A DNA stretch of 64,000 nucleotides from Takakia lepidozioides (lineage: Eukaryota > Streptophyta > Takakiopsida > Takakiales > Takakiaceae), in the NCBI GenBank assembly GCA_030704615.1, contig CM060734.1, positions 28,908,042 to 28,972,041 of the forward strand. Direction: 5' to 3'. The notes beneath the pieces were generated by a model, which ran no database searches, had not been told where the DNA came from, and was given only the letters and a program-made list of their open reading frames with translations. A program made the translations under genes and the position numbers. This document shows, one piece after another, positions 55,641 through 64,000 of this stretch; position 1 is the first letter of the stretch, and the number at the start of each line of letters is the position of its first letter.

Positions 55641-57840
55641 TTTGGGGATGACATTTTTTAGCAAATCTGGAGCGGTCATAGATGGCCGCAAGAGAGTAGT
55701 CACGCTACCATGTGGGGATGGTGACAAAGTTTTACGGATGTCAGAAACGCCCAACCGAGTGGGAGGGCGAATAAACCTACTGACAACAAAGGAGTGGGCC
55801 GTGGAGGAGCCACACGAACCCCAGTTTTTGCTTTATGTAAGACAAGTGGAGGGAGAAGTCGATAGGGAGCCGAGCCCGGATTGGATCAAGGGGATCCTGG
55901 AGAAATACCAGGATGTGATGCCGGAGAATTTACCAAGCCGCTTGCCACCGCGAAAAGGAGTTGATCACAAGATAGAGGTGATACCGGGATCAGAGCCGCC
56001 TGCCAAGGCACTCTACCGGTTGAGCCACAGAGAGTTGGTTGAGCTGAAGGCCCAGCTCAAGGATCTAATGTCAAAGGGGTACATCTGGCCGAGTAAGTCA
56101 TTTTACGGAGCCCCGGTGCTATTCGCAGACAAGAAGGATGGGACGCTGCGGATGTGTGTCGATTACAGGGCTCTGAATAAGGTGACTATAAAAAACCGGT
56201 ACCCTTTGCCAAGGATCGACGACCTCTTCGATCGGTTGGCAGGAGCAAAGTATTTCAGCCGGATCGATTTGCGTTGAGGTTACCATCAAATCCGAGTGGC
56301 GGAAGGAGATGAGGAGAAGACCGTGTGCAGGACAAGATATGGTTCATATGAGTTCTTGGTGATGCCTTTTGGGCTCACCAACGCACCCGCGACCGTTAGC
56401 ACGCTAATGAACAGCCTTTTCCAGGAGTGGTTGGATGACTTTGTGATCATGTACATCAATGACATCTTGGTGTACTCGAAAACAAAGGAAGAGCACCTGG
56501 AGCACCTCAAAAGGTGTTCCAGAAATTGCGGGAAGGGAAGCTGTATGCCAAAGCTTCAAAGTGCAAATTCGGGGTCACAAAAGTGGAGTTCCTATGGCAT
56601 GTGATTACACAGGATGGGATCAAAATGGATGACAGAAAAGTGAGGGCGATCTTGGACTGGGAGCCTCCGACTTCGGTCCCGGGAGTGCGATCCTTCTTAG
56701 GACTCGCCTCCTATTACCGAAAGTATGTGAGAAATTTCGCCAAGATCGCGGGGCCGATGTCACCTTCTGTGTAAGTCCAAGGTATGGGTATGGAACACCT
56801 TTTGTAGCCAAGCTTTTGCCGAGTTGAAGCAGCGGATGGCGGAAGCTCCAGTCCTGAAAATCCCGGAGTTCGACTATCCATTTGAGATTCATACAGATGC
56901 GTCGAACTTCGCAATTGGGGGTGTGCTCATGCAGGATGGACGTCCAGTGGCTTACGAAAGTAAGAAACTGAATGAAGTGGAGCGACAATGGCCTACGCAC
57001 GAGAAAGAAATGAAGGCGGTGGTACATTGCCTTGAGCTTTGGTGCCACTATGTTGGTTCCAACCCGGTGAAGGTGTTTACGAACAATGTCACGGTGAAGT
57101 ATTTTGCCACACAGCCTAAGTTGTCCCCAAAACAACTTAGGTGGCAAGACACTTTGGCAGTGTTCGACGTGGATATCCAGTACAAACCGGGACGGGACAA
57201 CGTGGTGGCTGATGCTTTAAGTAGAAAGCAGCAGTTCATGTTGGTGTACAGGGGCGAGACGACGCTCCAAAGGAAGATCCGGAAGGCTTACCGGAAGGAT
57301 GAGATGGCGAAGTCCGTGATGCAGGATTTGAGGTTGGGGGTTAAATCGCAGTTCCACTTGCACAATGGACTGCTCCGGTACAAGCAAAAGCGTCTCTACG
57401 TGTCAAAGGGAGGGATCAGAGATAGTCTCTTGAGAGAATGCCATGATGGCCCGCTTGCGGGCCACGGCGGAGCCAAGCGCACCGCGGCACTCTTAAAGAA
57501 AGAGTATTTCTGGCCCAACTGAGGGAGGAGGCCGAGGAGTATGTCAAGACATGCACCACATGCCAACAAAACCGGAGCGAGTACAAAAAGCAAGCGGGGC
57601 TGTTACAACCCTTGCCGATTCCAGAGGGGTCTTGGGAAAGTGTCTCGATGGATTTCATGACTGCTTTGCCGCTGTCAAAAGGATTCGATGCAATCATGGT
57701 GGTGGTGGATAGGTTCAGTAAAATGGGTCATTTCATCCCCACCAAGGAGACAACAACAGCGCGGGAGACATGACGACTTTACTTCGCCCACGTCTTCAAG
57801 CGAAGGCAAGCCCAAATAACACATTTGGACCAGATCTGCC
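55641..57840 (+). pseudogene. Ty3/gypsy pol: protease tail, RT, RNase H, truncated integrase
   Basis: Protease end [19 protein letters not shown] blocks [30 protein letters not shown], a TGA at 56275-56277, then [16 protein letters not shown]. The YxDD box is YINDILVY, with Asn codon 56458-56460 replacing a catalytic Asp. RNase H: FEIHTDASNFAIGGVL, and FTNNVTVKYF where a catalytic Asp is Asn; tail YKPGRDNVVADALSRK. Integrase: HHCC zinc domain (HDGPLAGHGG, CTTCQQN after a frameshift near 57520) and first core Asp (SMDFMTALPLS). Coding similarity stops near 57840, before the remaining catalytic residues. The element is incapable of moving by itself. Confidence 0.9.
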
Positions 57841-58710
57841 TCTGGTGGATGTTAAGGAGGGATATGGGGTTGTGGGTAAAAGGGGGGGGGGGGGGGATGG
57901 ATGGATGAAAGTAGGTGATGAGGAGAGTATGGGTGACTGTGGATGGATGTCAAAATGACGGTTGGATATTATGTTTGGTATTTTGAATAGTTTTATAGGG
58001 CAATGAAGGGTACTGGATGAGACTGGGGGGTGGATGCGTGTGTGGTTTGGATTTGGATGGATGAAATTAGTTGTAAGGGCGTGGGTTAGAAAAGGGTAAT
58101 GGATATAATGACAGTCGGACGGATGTACCGTGGAACTGGTCGGAGCCGGATGGATAAGTTGGTGGTGTGTGGCATAAGAAAGTATGGGGTGGTACGTGTT
58201 GCGCTGGGACTGGCAGAGAATGATGGGTGCGTGTCAGGTATTTTGTATTCAAAGTGAAGATGATGGGGGCCGTTCTGATGTATGAGTGTGTGGGAGACGT
58301 CTCGAGTGCTGTGGAGTAGTACAGATCGACAATTGTGTAGCTGGCTGTGGTGAAGGTGGAGTCCCTGCATGTTGCCACAGGGGGCTCTGTAGCGTACTGA
58401 AAAGGACCTGCAGGGGTAGCTTTGAGGGGAGTGTTCTTGCGCGGTGGGTGAGGAACCTGGGAGGGAGACAAAGTGGGAAGGTGAGGTGTTGTGGTGTGGG
58501 TTGTTGTGGTGGTTGTTGGGGGTGGGTGGCGAGGTAGAAAAAAATGCGTGATGGAGCAGCGCTGGTTGTCTCGAGTGTGGATGATAATGCTGGATAATGT
58601 ATGTGTTGATCGTGTCTGTGGAGGACTAGCAGTGCAGGGGGTTGGTTCCTTTGCGGGAGCGGCTGTTGCGCTTCCTCTGTGGATATGATGAACTTCGATT
58701 CTGTGCAGGT
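57841..58710. other. G-rich insertion replacing the integrase C-terminus
   Basis: A sequence unlike the rest of the element, with a G14 run near 57881, many GGATGGATG motifs and GGTTGTTGTGGTGG-type repeats. On the minus strand 58249-58833 is open for about 194 codons, Pro/His/Thr-rich and without a recognised domain except a conserved-looking start (EQGFALNPFDYDDNLELTV). Bases 58711-59100 are the element's 3' non-coding leader. Confidence 0.5.
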
Positions 58711-59100
58711 GTTATATGCGCATATCATGGGGCACACGGTTAGTTCAAGGTTATCGTCATAGTCAAAGGGGTTCAAGGCGAACCCTTGCTCAAGGTGATG
58801 CCAAAAAGCGGCATCATGAGCGGTCGCAAGCAATATTGTTGCAGTAAGGCGATTCGATCCTCGGGGAGGATCGTACCTTGGCCATGAAGTGGGCTAAGAA
58901 GAGTGCACTGGGTGAGGCTTGGGAAGCTCCACCCTTGGCCGTGACTTAGGGGAGTCGGACGAACTAGCTAGTGGGGGGTAGGAAGTTTGGTTCTTTGCCA
59001 TGGGACGCCATGGCACGGGAACAAACTCCTTGGATGTTAGTTTCCACAAGTTGAAGGGACAAGTCGATGAGGACATTGACTCCTTGTTGCTAGGGGTGTG

Positions 59101-59827
59101 TGTCGCGGCCCTTTGCCTTGAGGGCAGGGGGCCAAGACACAAGAGGGGCTGCCCCTATGGTGGGGGCAGCGGCAGCAAGTAGGAAAGGGGGCTGAAGCAC
59201 CCTTGAGTGCTGAAGGCACTCAAGGAGGCGAAGGCGCTCACTAGGTGGAGCCCTGCAAAACCGGGTTGCGGTGGGGGGGGGCCTCCACGTGGGGTGGTGG
59301 TAGCTTAGGGAATCGTAGTGGGGGTGGCATAGGACTCACCACGGGGCTGTGGCCTTGTGGTGGGAGTCGTGGGGAGTCTTGGGGCTCACCACGGTCCATT
59401 GGGGCCGTGGTGGGTGAGCCAAGACTCACCGTGACTCATCACAGGGAGTCGAGGGTCTTGGTGGTGGTTCACCAGAAAAGGACTTGGCTGTTTGTGAGAC
59501 CCCCGCCGACACCTACAGAAGCATATATAGGGAGTAGTAACTCCGAGAACGGTGAAAGCCCGTTGAGCGACCAAAAGCTAGTGAGCAAGCAAGCGAGCCG
59601 GAAAGCGACCAAGGTGTGGGGAGCTATTCCGGACTGCCTACAACTAAAGGGAATTTCCAATGGGCCCAATTGTTCGAGGGTCCAGTGGGGGAACAAGGGG
59701 GACCATTATGCCCAGGTGAGCAGCCGAAGCTCCGAGTTGGCCTGGCGGCCAGTTTGGGAGTTAGGTACGCGCATCAAAGCGAGCAACTATGACTTGAAGG
59801 GGAGTTTACCAACTGAGGTGCGCGACA
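59101..59827 (+). repeat. 3' LTR of Ty3/gypsy element
   Basis: Begins TGTCGCGGCCCTTTGCCTTG and ends GTGCGCGACA, matching the 5' LTR with scattered substitutions (e.g. GGCAACAATAGGTACG versus GGCAGCAAGTAGGAAAG). The visible divergence implies an insertion that is not very recent. Confidence 0.9.
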
Positions 59828-60270
59828 GTTTGGCTTGCCTTCCTTGAACTCCCGACGAGATGAATTCAAGGTCAGATGGTGGGGTCAGCTCCAACATACG
59901 TCGAATATCAGATGTCCTAAGTTAATGGACTTTATGTCTTGGAATCGGCATGGCCCTGTCAAACATGCTAAGTCTTAGCAGAAGAGAGTATAAGAGATTC
60001 TCAAGGATCAAAATCTTCTACATCCTCTGTTTGTTGCCAGGAAATTGTCCAATGGAAATGAAGTTAGGCAGAAAACTTCCCTGAGCTTGTTCCCAGTCTG
60101 TGGCATGGGGGAGGACATCAGGGTAACCTCAAGGGTCCTAGAGGAAAGGGAGAGTGCACATGCCCGTTGTGTGGGCAACCTGAAGACAATATTCATTTTC
60201 TGATTCGGTGTCCAGGGTCCTGTCAGCAGAGAGACCTTCTCCTCAAATCTATCAAGGGAATTGTGCCTGT
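59828..60270 (+). mobile_element. LINE, right part of split copy (zf-RVT region)
   Basis: The frame near 60150 reads CTCPLCGQPEDNIHFLIRCP, the zinc-binding domain near the end of L1-type ORF2 (C-x-x-C ... E ... H ... C), followed by LLLKSIKGIVPVRMNVLIRR. Upstream frames are decayed. It resumes the LINE interrupted at 54086. Confidence 0.7.
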
Positions 60271-60401
60271 AAGAATGAATGTACTCATAAGACGTTGTTT
60301 TCCGTAGCTTTGTGGCCATTGACCCTGTGCCCAGTTTGTTTGGTAAACAGAGGTATAGGCACAATTCCCTTGATAGATTTGAGGAGAGCGTCTCTCTGGT
60401 G
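60224..60401. repeat. Inverted repeat, ~47-bp arms
   Basis: CAGAGAGACCTTCTCCTC and AAATCTATCAAGGGAATTGT (60224-60270) pair with the reverse complement at 60354-60401, with four or five mismatches and an 83-base loop. The left arm is LINE coding sequence, so the right arm is an inverted copy of it. Confidence 0.85.
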
Positions 60402-60439
60402 AGAGAACCCCGGACAATTTAAATTTGTAAGAGAGGGGG

Positions 60440-61476
60440 GGAGACAGATGCAAAAACAAGCTTGTTCATGCTAATGCCTTCATCTATGGCAAAGTGTGCT
60501 ATGCTAATTGCATTGAATATACCTGTGACAAATGTGCAGCGATTGACCTTTCATGCATTTACAGCTGCAGACCTTGCCCAATTTTTGGTAATCCTTGAGA
60601 ACTTGCTCATGCTTGAAAAATGCCTCATCATAGTTAGCCTTTGTAAAATTTGTTGTCTCTGGGGCTGTATAAAGGCCGTGCTACAGGCACGTGCTGTGCC
60701 ACAAACATATGGGCATCCACCTCAACCCCCAACATATAATGTGGGGACCTCCGGGAGGGTCATGGCAATGGCATGCGAACCAAGGAATGCACACTCTGCA
60801 GCAATGGCCGCACACACCAAACCTGTTGCATGCATGAAAATGTGTGCAGTCTCTCTTTTCTTTTGACTGTTGGAATGACCTCCTGGGTCTTCCCATGAAC
60901 GATCCACCATCTATGTAGCTGGAGTTTCAACCAAGGCTTATACTTCTGCATATGGGCTCAGTGTCTCTCTGGCCAAAGGGGGTGGGGGGAAAACGACACC
61001 CAAGCTTGTTTTTTCTCATTTGTCACCTGAAGCTAACACCTTAACCAGACATCACACAACTGCCATACATCACATATCATCACCTAAGGACAGGCTTTCA
61101 CGCCCATAACATCATCGACAAATCGATATAGCAGTAGCAACCAAGTATTTTCATTGGTTTGAGCTGATGGCACCAATGAGTTGAAGGGGATAAAACCAAT
61201 CATAATGAATAACAAATCATTTGACTCTTAAAGCTTCTACCAGTTCAAGCCAAGGCAATCTCGCATCAGCTCAGGTTATGGGATTCAACCACTAACAACT
61301 TTGATCTTTTGAATTGTCAAGTGTCCATGCTGGCAACAAAAAACTTCAAGTGACTTCAAGCCATGGGGCTGGAGTTCAAGTTTCCGGTCTGTGGCACATT
61401 TTCTTAAACACACCCGGAGAAGTGTTGAACCAGGAGCTCCATCAGAAGGCTGTGATTATGTGTACAACTCACCATG
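60440..61476. other. Intergenic; includes 3' flank of succinyl-CoA ligase gene
   Basis: No coding character recognised. The 3' UTR of the minus-strand gene at 61477-62469 should lie within the right-hand part; no single poly(A) signal was chosen. Confidence 0.4.
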
Positions 61477-62469
61477 TCACAGAAGGCTCCGTTGCTTGAA
61501 AACTGCATGCATAGCTGCGCCAATCTGAGCAGGGGATTCAACCACTGTCACACCAGCAGCTTTGAGAGTCTTGATCTTATCTTGGGCAGTCCCCTTCCCT
61601 CCAGATATGATGGCTCCGGCATGACCCATGCGTCTGCCTGGAGGCGCAGTCAAACCTGCAATGAAGGATACTACAGGCTTGTCCGTTCCACTGTCTTTGA
61701 TGAATTGCGCCGCATCTTCTTCTGCCGACCCCCCAATTTCTCCGATCAAAACTATACCCTCAGTTTGCGGATCTAAAACGAATTTCTCAAGACAATCCAA
61801 AAAGTTGGTCCCATTAAAAGGGTCGCCACCAATTCCTACACACGTTGACTGCCCGAGTCCCACAGCTGTAGTCTGGAAAACAGCTTCGTAAGTGAGAGTT
61901 CCGGATCGAGACACAATACCAATGCGGCCAGGCTTGTGGATATAACCAGGCATGATCCCAATCTTGCATTCTCCAGGCTTTATGATGCCTGGACAATTTG
62001 GCCCTATCAAACGTGTTCTCGATTGCGAGATCAACGCCGCTTTCACACGAACCATGTCGTGCTGTGGAATGCCCTCCGTAATGCACACTACCAGATCCAA
62101 CTCAGTATCCAGAGCTTCCAGGATCGCAGACGCTGCCATCTTTGGCGGCACATAGATCACTGAAGCATTTGCTTTTGTCTCTGCCTTTGCCTCCGCCACC
62201 GAGTTGAAAACCGGAAGACCCAAATGCTCAGTGCCCCCTTTATTTGGCGTCACCCCACCCACCATCTTGGTTCCATAGTCAATGGCCTGCTCCGTATGAA
62301 ACGTTCCATTTTTCCCAGTAATGCCTTGGCAAATCACGCGCGTGTTCTTGTCCACGAACACTGCTGGTGCCGCAGACATGTGGCGAACGGCCTGCCCACT
62401 GGAAACCCACTCTGCCTCGCCCACACATCTTTGCGTAACGCGCACCAGGCTGCGCACCCCTCTCATCAT
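61477..62469 (-). CDS. Succinyl-CoA ligase alpha subunit, mitochondrial
   Basis: The alpha subunit of the TCA-cycle enzyme that converts succinyl-CoA plus ADP or GDP and phosphate to succinate, CoA and ATP/GTP; works with a beta subunit in the mitochondrial matrix. 330 residues, one intact open frame. The start is taken as the first ATG ([17 protein letters not shown]), giving an Arg/Ser-rich, acid-poor presequence of about 30 residues. CoA-binding Rossmann region: [39 protein letters not shown]. Ligase part: [42 protein letters not shown]. The phosphohistidine loop [18 protein letters not shown] carries the catalytic His. Length and motifs match the family fully. No intron within the coding sequence. 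A telo-box lies 228 bases upstream. Probably an active gene. Confidence 0.97.
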   Translation of the reverse strand: MMRGVRSLVRVTQRCVGEAEWVSSGQAVRHMSAAPAVFVDKNTRVICQGITGKNGTFHTEQAIDYGTKMVGGVTPNKGGTEHLGLPVFNSVAEAKAETKANASVIYVPPKMAASAILEALDTELDLVVCITEGIPQHDMVRVKAALISQSRTRLIGPNCPGIIKPGECKIGIMPGYIHKPGRIGIVSRSGTLTYEAVFQTTAVGLGQSTCVGIGGDPFNGTNFLDCLEKFVLDPQTEGIVLIGEIGGSAEEDAAQFIKDSGTDKPVVSFIAGLTAPPGRRMGHAGAIISGGKGTAQDKIKTLKAAGVTVVESPAQIGAAMHAVFKQRSLL

Positions 62470-62696
62470 TCTTTCCAATTCCTCTCCTCTCCACCAAAAC
62501 ACTCCAACCAAGCTCCGCAGCGCAGATCAGAATGCCAAAAAAGACGGGTCTCACTCACTTGTGAACCTGTCAGTCGATCTTGTCAGATGCTCACGCAGCT
62601 GATTAGCTGCTTGTCCGAATCCAGTGACAATCGATGAGAGAGAGAGTGTCTGTCTGTCTACGTTTGACGCAACACTCACTCTCCTTTTAGGGTTCT

Positions 62697-62704
62697 AAAC
62701 CCTA
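62697..62704 (-). promoter_or_regulatory. Telo-box (AAACCCTA) upstream of succinyl-CoA ligase
   Basis: AAACCCTA in TTCTAAACCCTAGACC. Telo-boxes are common near the transcription starts of plant genes for ribosomal and mitochondrial housekeeping proteins. Position fits the promoter/5' UTR of the minus-strand gene. Confidence 0.5.
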
Positions 62705-62975
62705 GACCCTGTAGACCTTCTTATACGGATGGTTACAGAGTAACCAGGGTTAACTGATAACGGACCGATTATGCCAGAGCGGCAAAAGACTCTATCGGCC
62801 GATTTCAAAGGCTGAAGGAGGGACGATAAACGGCGCGCGTCTTCTTACAAGACATCCGTTCACATGCAAAGAAAATACCTATGTCGGTAAACAGACATCC
62901 ATCTGCCGGCCGACGCCGAGCCGGCATTGGTTACTCTGTCAGAGCATCTGCTGAAAATATTCCTATACTGCCAGG

Positions 62976-63980
62976 TTTTTTTTTTTTTTCCAAGAGGGGT
63001 CAAAACTTTATTTATAGGGGAAAAAATAAAACCCCGATAGAGCCATGAAGCAAACACGCTCCAAGCAGTGCTCGGGCGAACCCAAGAGAGGCAGAAATAC
63101 CAGCCAAAGCTGCGAGAGGAAGCCATCGAGGCCCTTCTCCCAAGCAAAGCCTATCACGAGAAATGAAGGGCAAGCATATCTAAGAGCAATTAACATAGTG
63201 CAGGAAACACGCTGCAAGCAATGAGGGCGAACCCATGAGAGACAGAAATACCAGCCAAAGCTTACGGGATCAAGGGGAAGCCATCGAGGCCCTTCTCCTC
63301 AACGAAGCCTATCATGAGAAATGAAGGGCAAGCAAACCTAAGAGCTATTAACATAGTGGAGAAAACACGCTGCAAGCAGTGAGGCGAACCCAAGAGACAG
63401 AAATACCAGCCAAAGCTGCAGGGGTCAAAAGGAAGCCATCGAGGCCCTTCTCCAGAGCGAAGCCTATCACAAGCTAAGAGCGACTACCATAGTGGAAAAG
63501 GCCTGTGAGTTCCATAAATGCGTGGGATGAGCCACCCCGAGAGCAAGTGGCCAACGCCTAAACGATCGAAGCTAAGTCTTGTGACCGATTTGGGGTTGAC
63601 ATGGCGACTTTACCTCCTTGTCATAATCCGGGGAGAGAAAGTAAGATGGAGTTGAGACCCTGCCAGGCAGGGGGCGGGTGGGCAGACCAAATGCAGATGG
63701 CTGGCGAAGAACTTGAGCATAAGATTCCATCCCTTTCCCATGATGTTTGGAAATGTTCGTGGAGCTTATACTCATTCTCCAGAGATTTTCTGATGTCTGC
63801 AACCAATTTCAACTGGTCTTTCTCCCCTCAGTTTGCACATCATAGAATATGAGAGAAAGCAGCATGGATAGAGTGGAGTGAGTATTTGAAAGAGTCCACT
63901 GACAATGAGCTTTCCATATATTCCAGAGTGTAGCACCCCTGAGGGTCTCAAAGACAAGACATTGACAGAAGATGTCTTTG
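62976..63980 (-). mobile_element. LINE 3' end with poly(A), minus strand
   Basis: On the minus strand the element ends AATAAA (63007-63012), TTTTGACCCC, then A14 (62976-62989), the signature of a retroposed 3' end. Further in, about 63850-63960 reads LRGATLWNIWKAHCQW, the W-x-x-WK motif near the C-terminus of L1-type ORF2. The 3' UTR includes tandem units (63052-63490). The element continues past the right edge of the window. The frames are decayed. Confidence 0.65.
63052..63490. repeat. Three ~155-bp tandem units in LINE 3' UTR
   Basis: Units start near 63052, 63204 and 63362. Each contains AAACACGCTGCAAGCAGTG, GAAATACCAGCCAAAGCT and GAAGCCATCGAGGCCCTTCT. The copies differ by a few substitutions and small indels. 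Confidence 0.9.
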
Positions 63981-64000
63981 GATAAGGTACAGTAATTAAG

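Larger units (their letters stand above)
54091..59827 (+). mobile_element. Ty3/gypsy LTR retrotransposon inserted in a LINE
   Basis: Two LTRs, primer site, gag and pol in order; 5.7 kb. LINE sequence on both outer sides (53530-54086 and 59828 on) shows it landed in an older L1-type LINE. A clean 5-bp target duplication is not visible; AGTT occurs at both edges if the LTR ends are shifted slightly. Confidence 0.85.

Noticed and set aside
58249-58833. Genuine minus-strand gene of 194 codons
   Set aside because: Pro/His/Thr-rich translation of G-rich repeats crossing an insertion boundary; no domain. Treated as unproven.

Overview
This is nuclear DNA from a land plant, most likely a seedless vascular plant (fern or lycophyte) with a large, transposon-rich genome. 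The evidence is a GT-AG-spliced ERECTA-type receptor kinase, a plant-only conserved gene ending in an LPxEWTY-like motif, a mitochondrial succinyl-CoA ligase alpha gene, PPR-DYW remnants, and plant-type LINE, Ty3/gypsy, MULE, PIF/Harbinger, CACTA and hAT-like elements. The species is an inference; nothing here fixes it.

Only three loci look like intact host genes: the 3' part of an ERECTA-family kinase (1254-4670, +), a conserved plant gene of unknown function (38547-41142, -), and the intronless succinyl-CoA ligase alpha subunit (61477-62469, -). A two-exon Ser/Pro-rich hypothetical gene lies at 22377-23316.

Layout. 0-5 kb: ERECTA-like gene with a non-LTR RT fragment in an intron. 5-9.5 kb: wreckage of PPR-DYW genes and a tandemly duplicated OSB (organellar ssDNA-binding) type sequence, then a CACGTG-rich tandem repeat. 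9.4-17.2 kb: two divergent, degraded, long coding regions of unknown identity; the minus-strand one is split by a hAT-like non-autonomous element with an 8-bp target duplication. 17.2-26.3 kb: a CACTA end, two loci of an approximately 75-bp repeat, two partial Mutator-like (MULE) transposase copies, a GC/GA minisatellite and the Ser/Pro-rich gene. 26.6-28.8 kb: a satellite of palindromes centred on GGCGCC. 28.8-33 kb: a decayed Ty3/gypsy element carrying a cytosine-5 DNA methyltransferase domain and an integrase that ends in a PHD finger, with tandem LTR sequence at its 3' end. 33-38 kb: F-box fragment, second copy of the unknown transposon-type gene, a gag with four zinc knuckles, an LTR relative and a PIF/Harbinger transposase. 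43-50 kb: LINE ORF1 and a second MULE. 51-52 kb: a second, AT-embedded palindrome array. 53.5-60.4 kb: a LINE split by a Ty3/gypsy element with both LTRs. 63-64 kb: 3' end of another LINE.

The most striking object is the methyltransferase-integrase-PHD retroelement joined directly to the GGCGCC palindrome satellite. Nearly all mobile-element genes here are broken, often by stops or catalytic-residue losses that look like C-to-T or G-to-A changes, as expected for heavily methylated repeats. Exon ends were read by eye from splice signals and reading frame.
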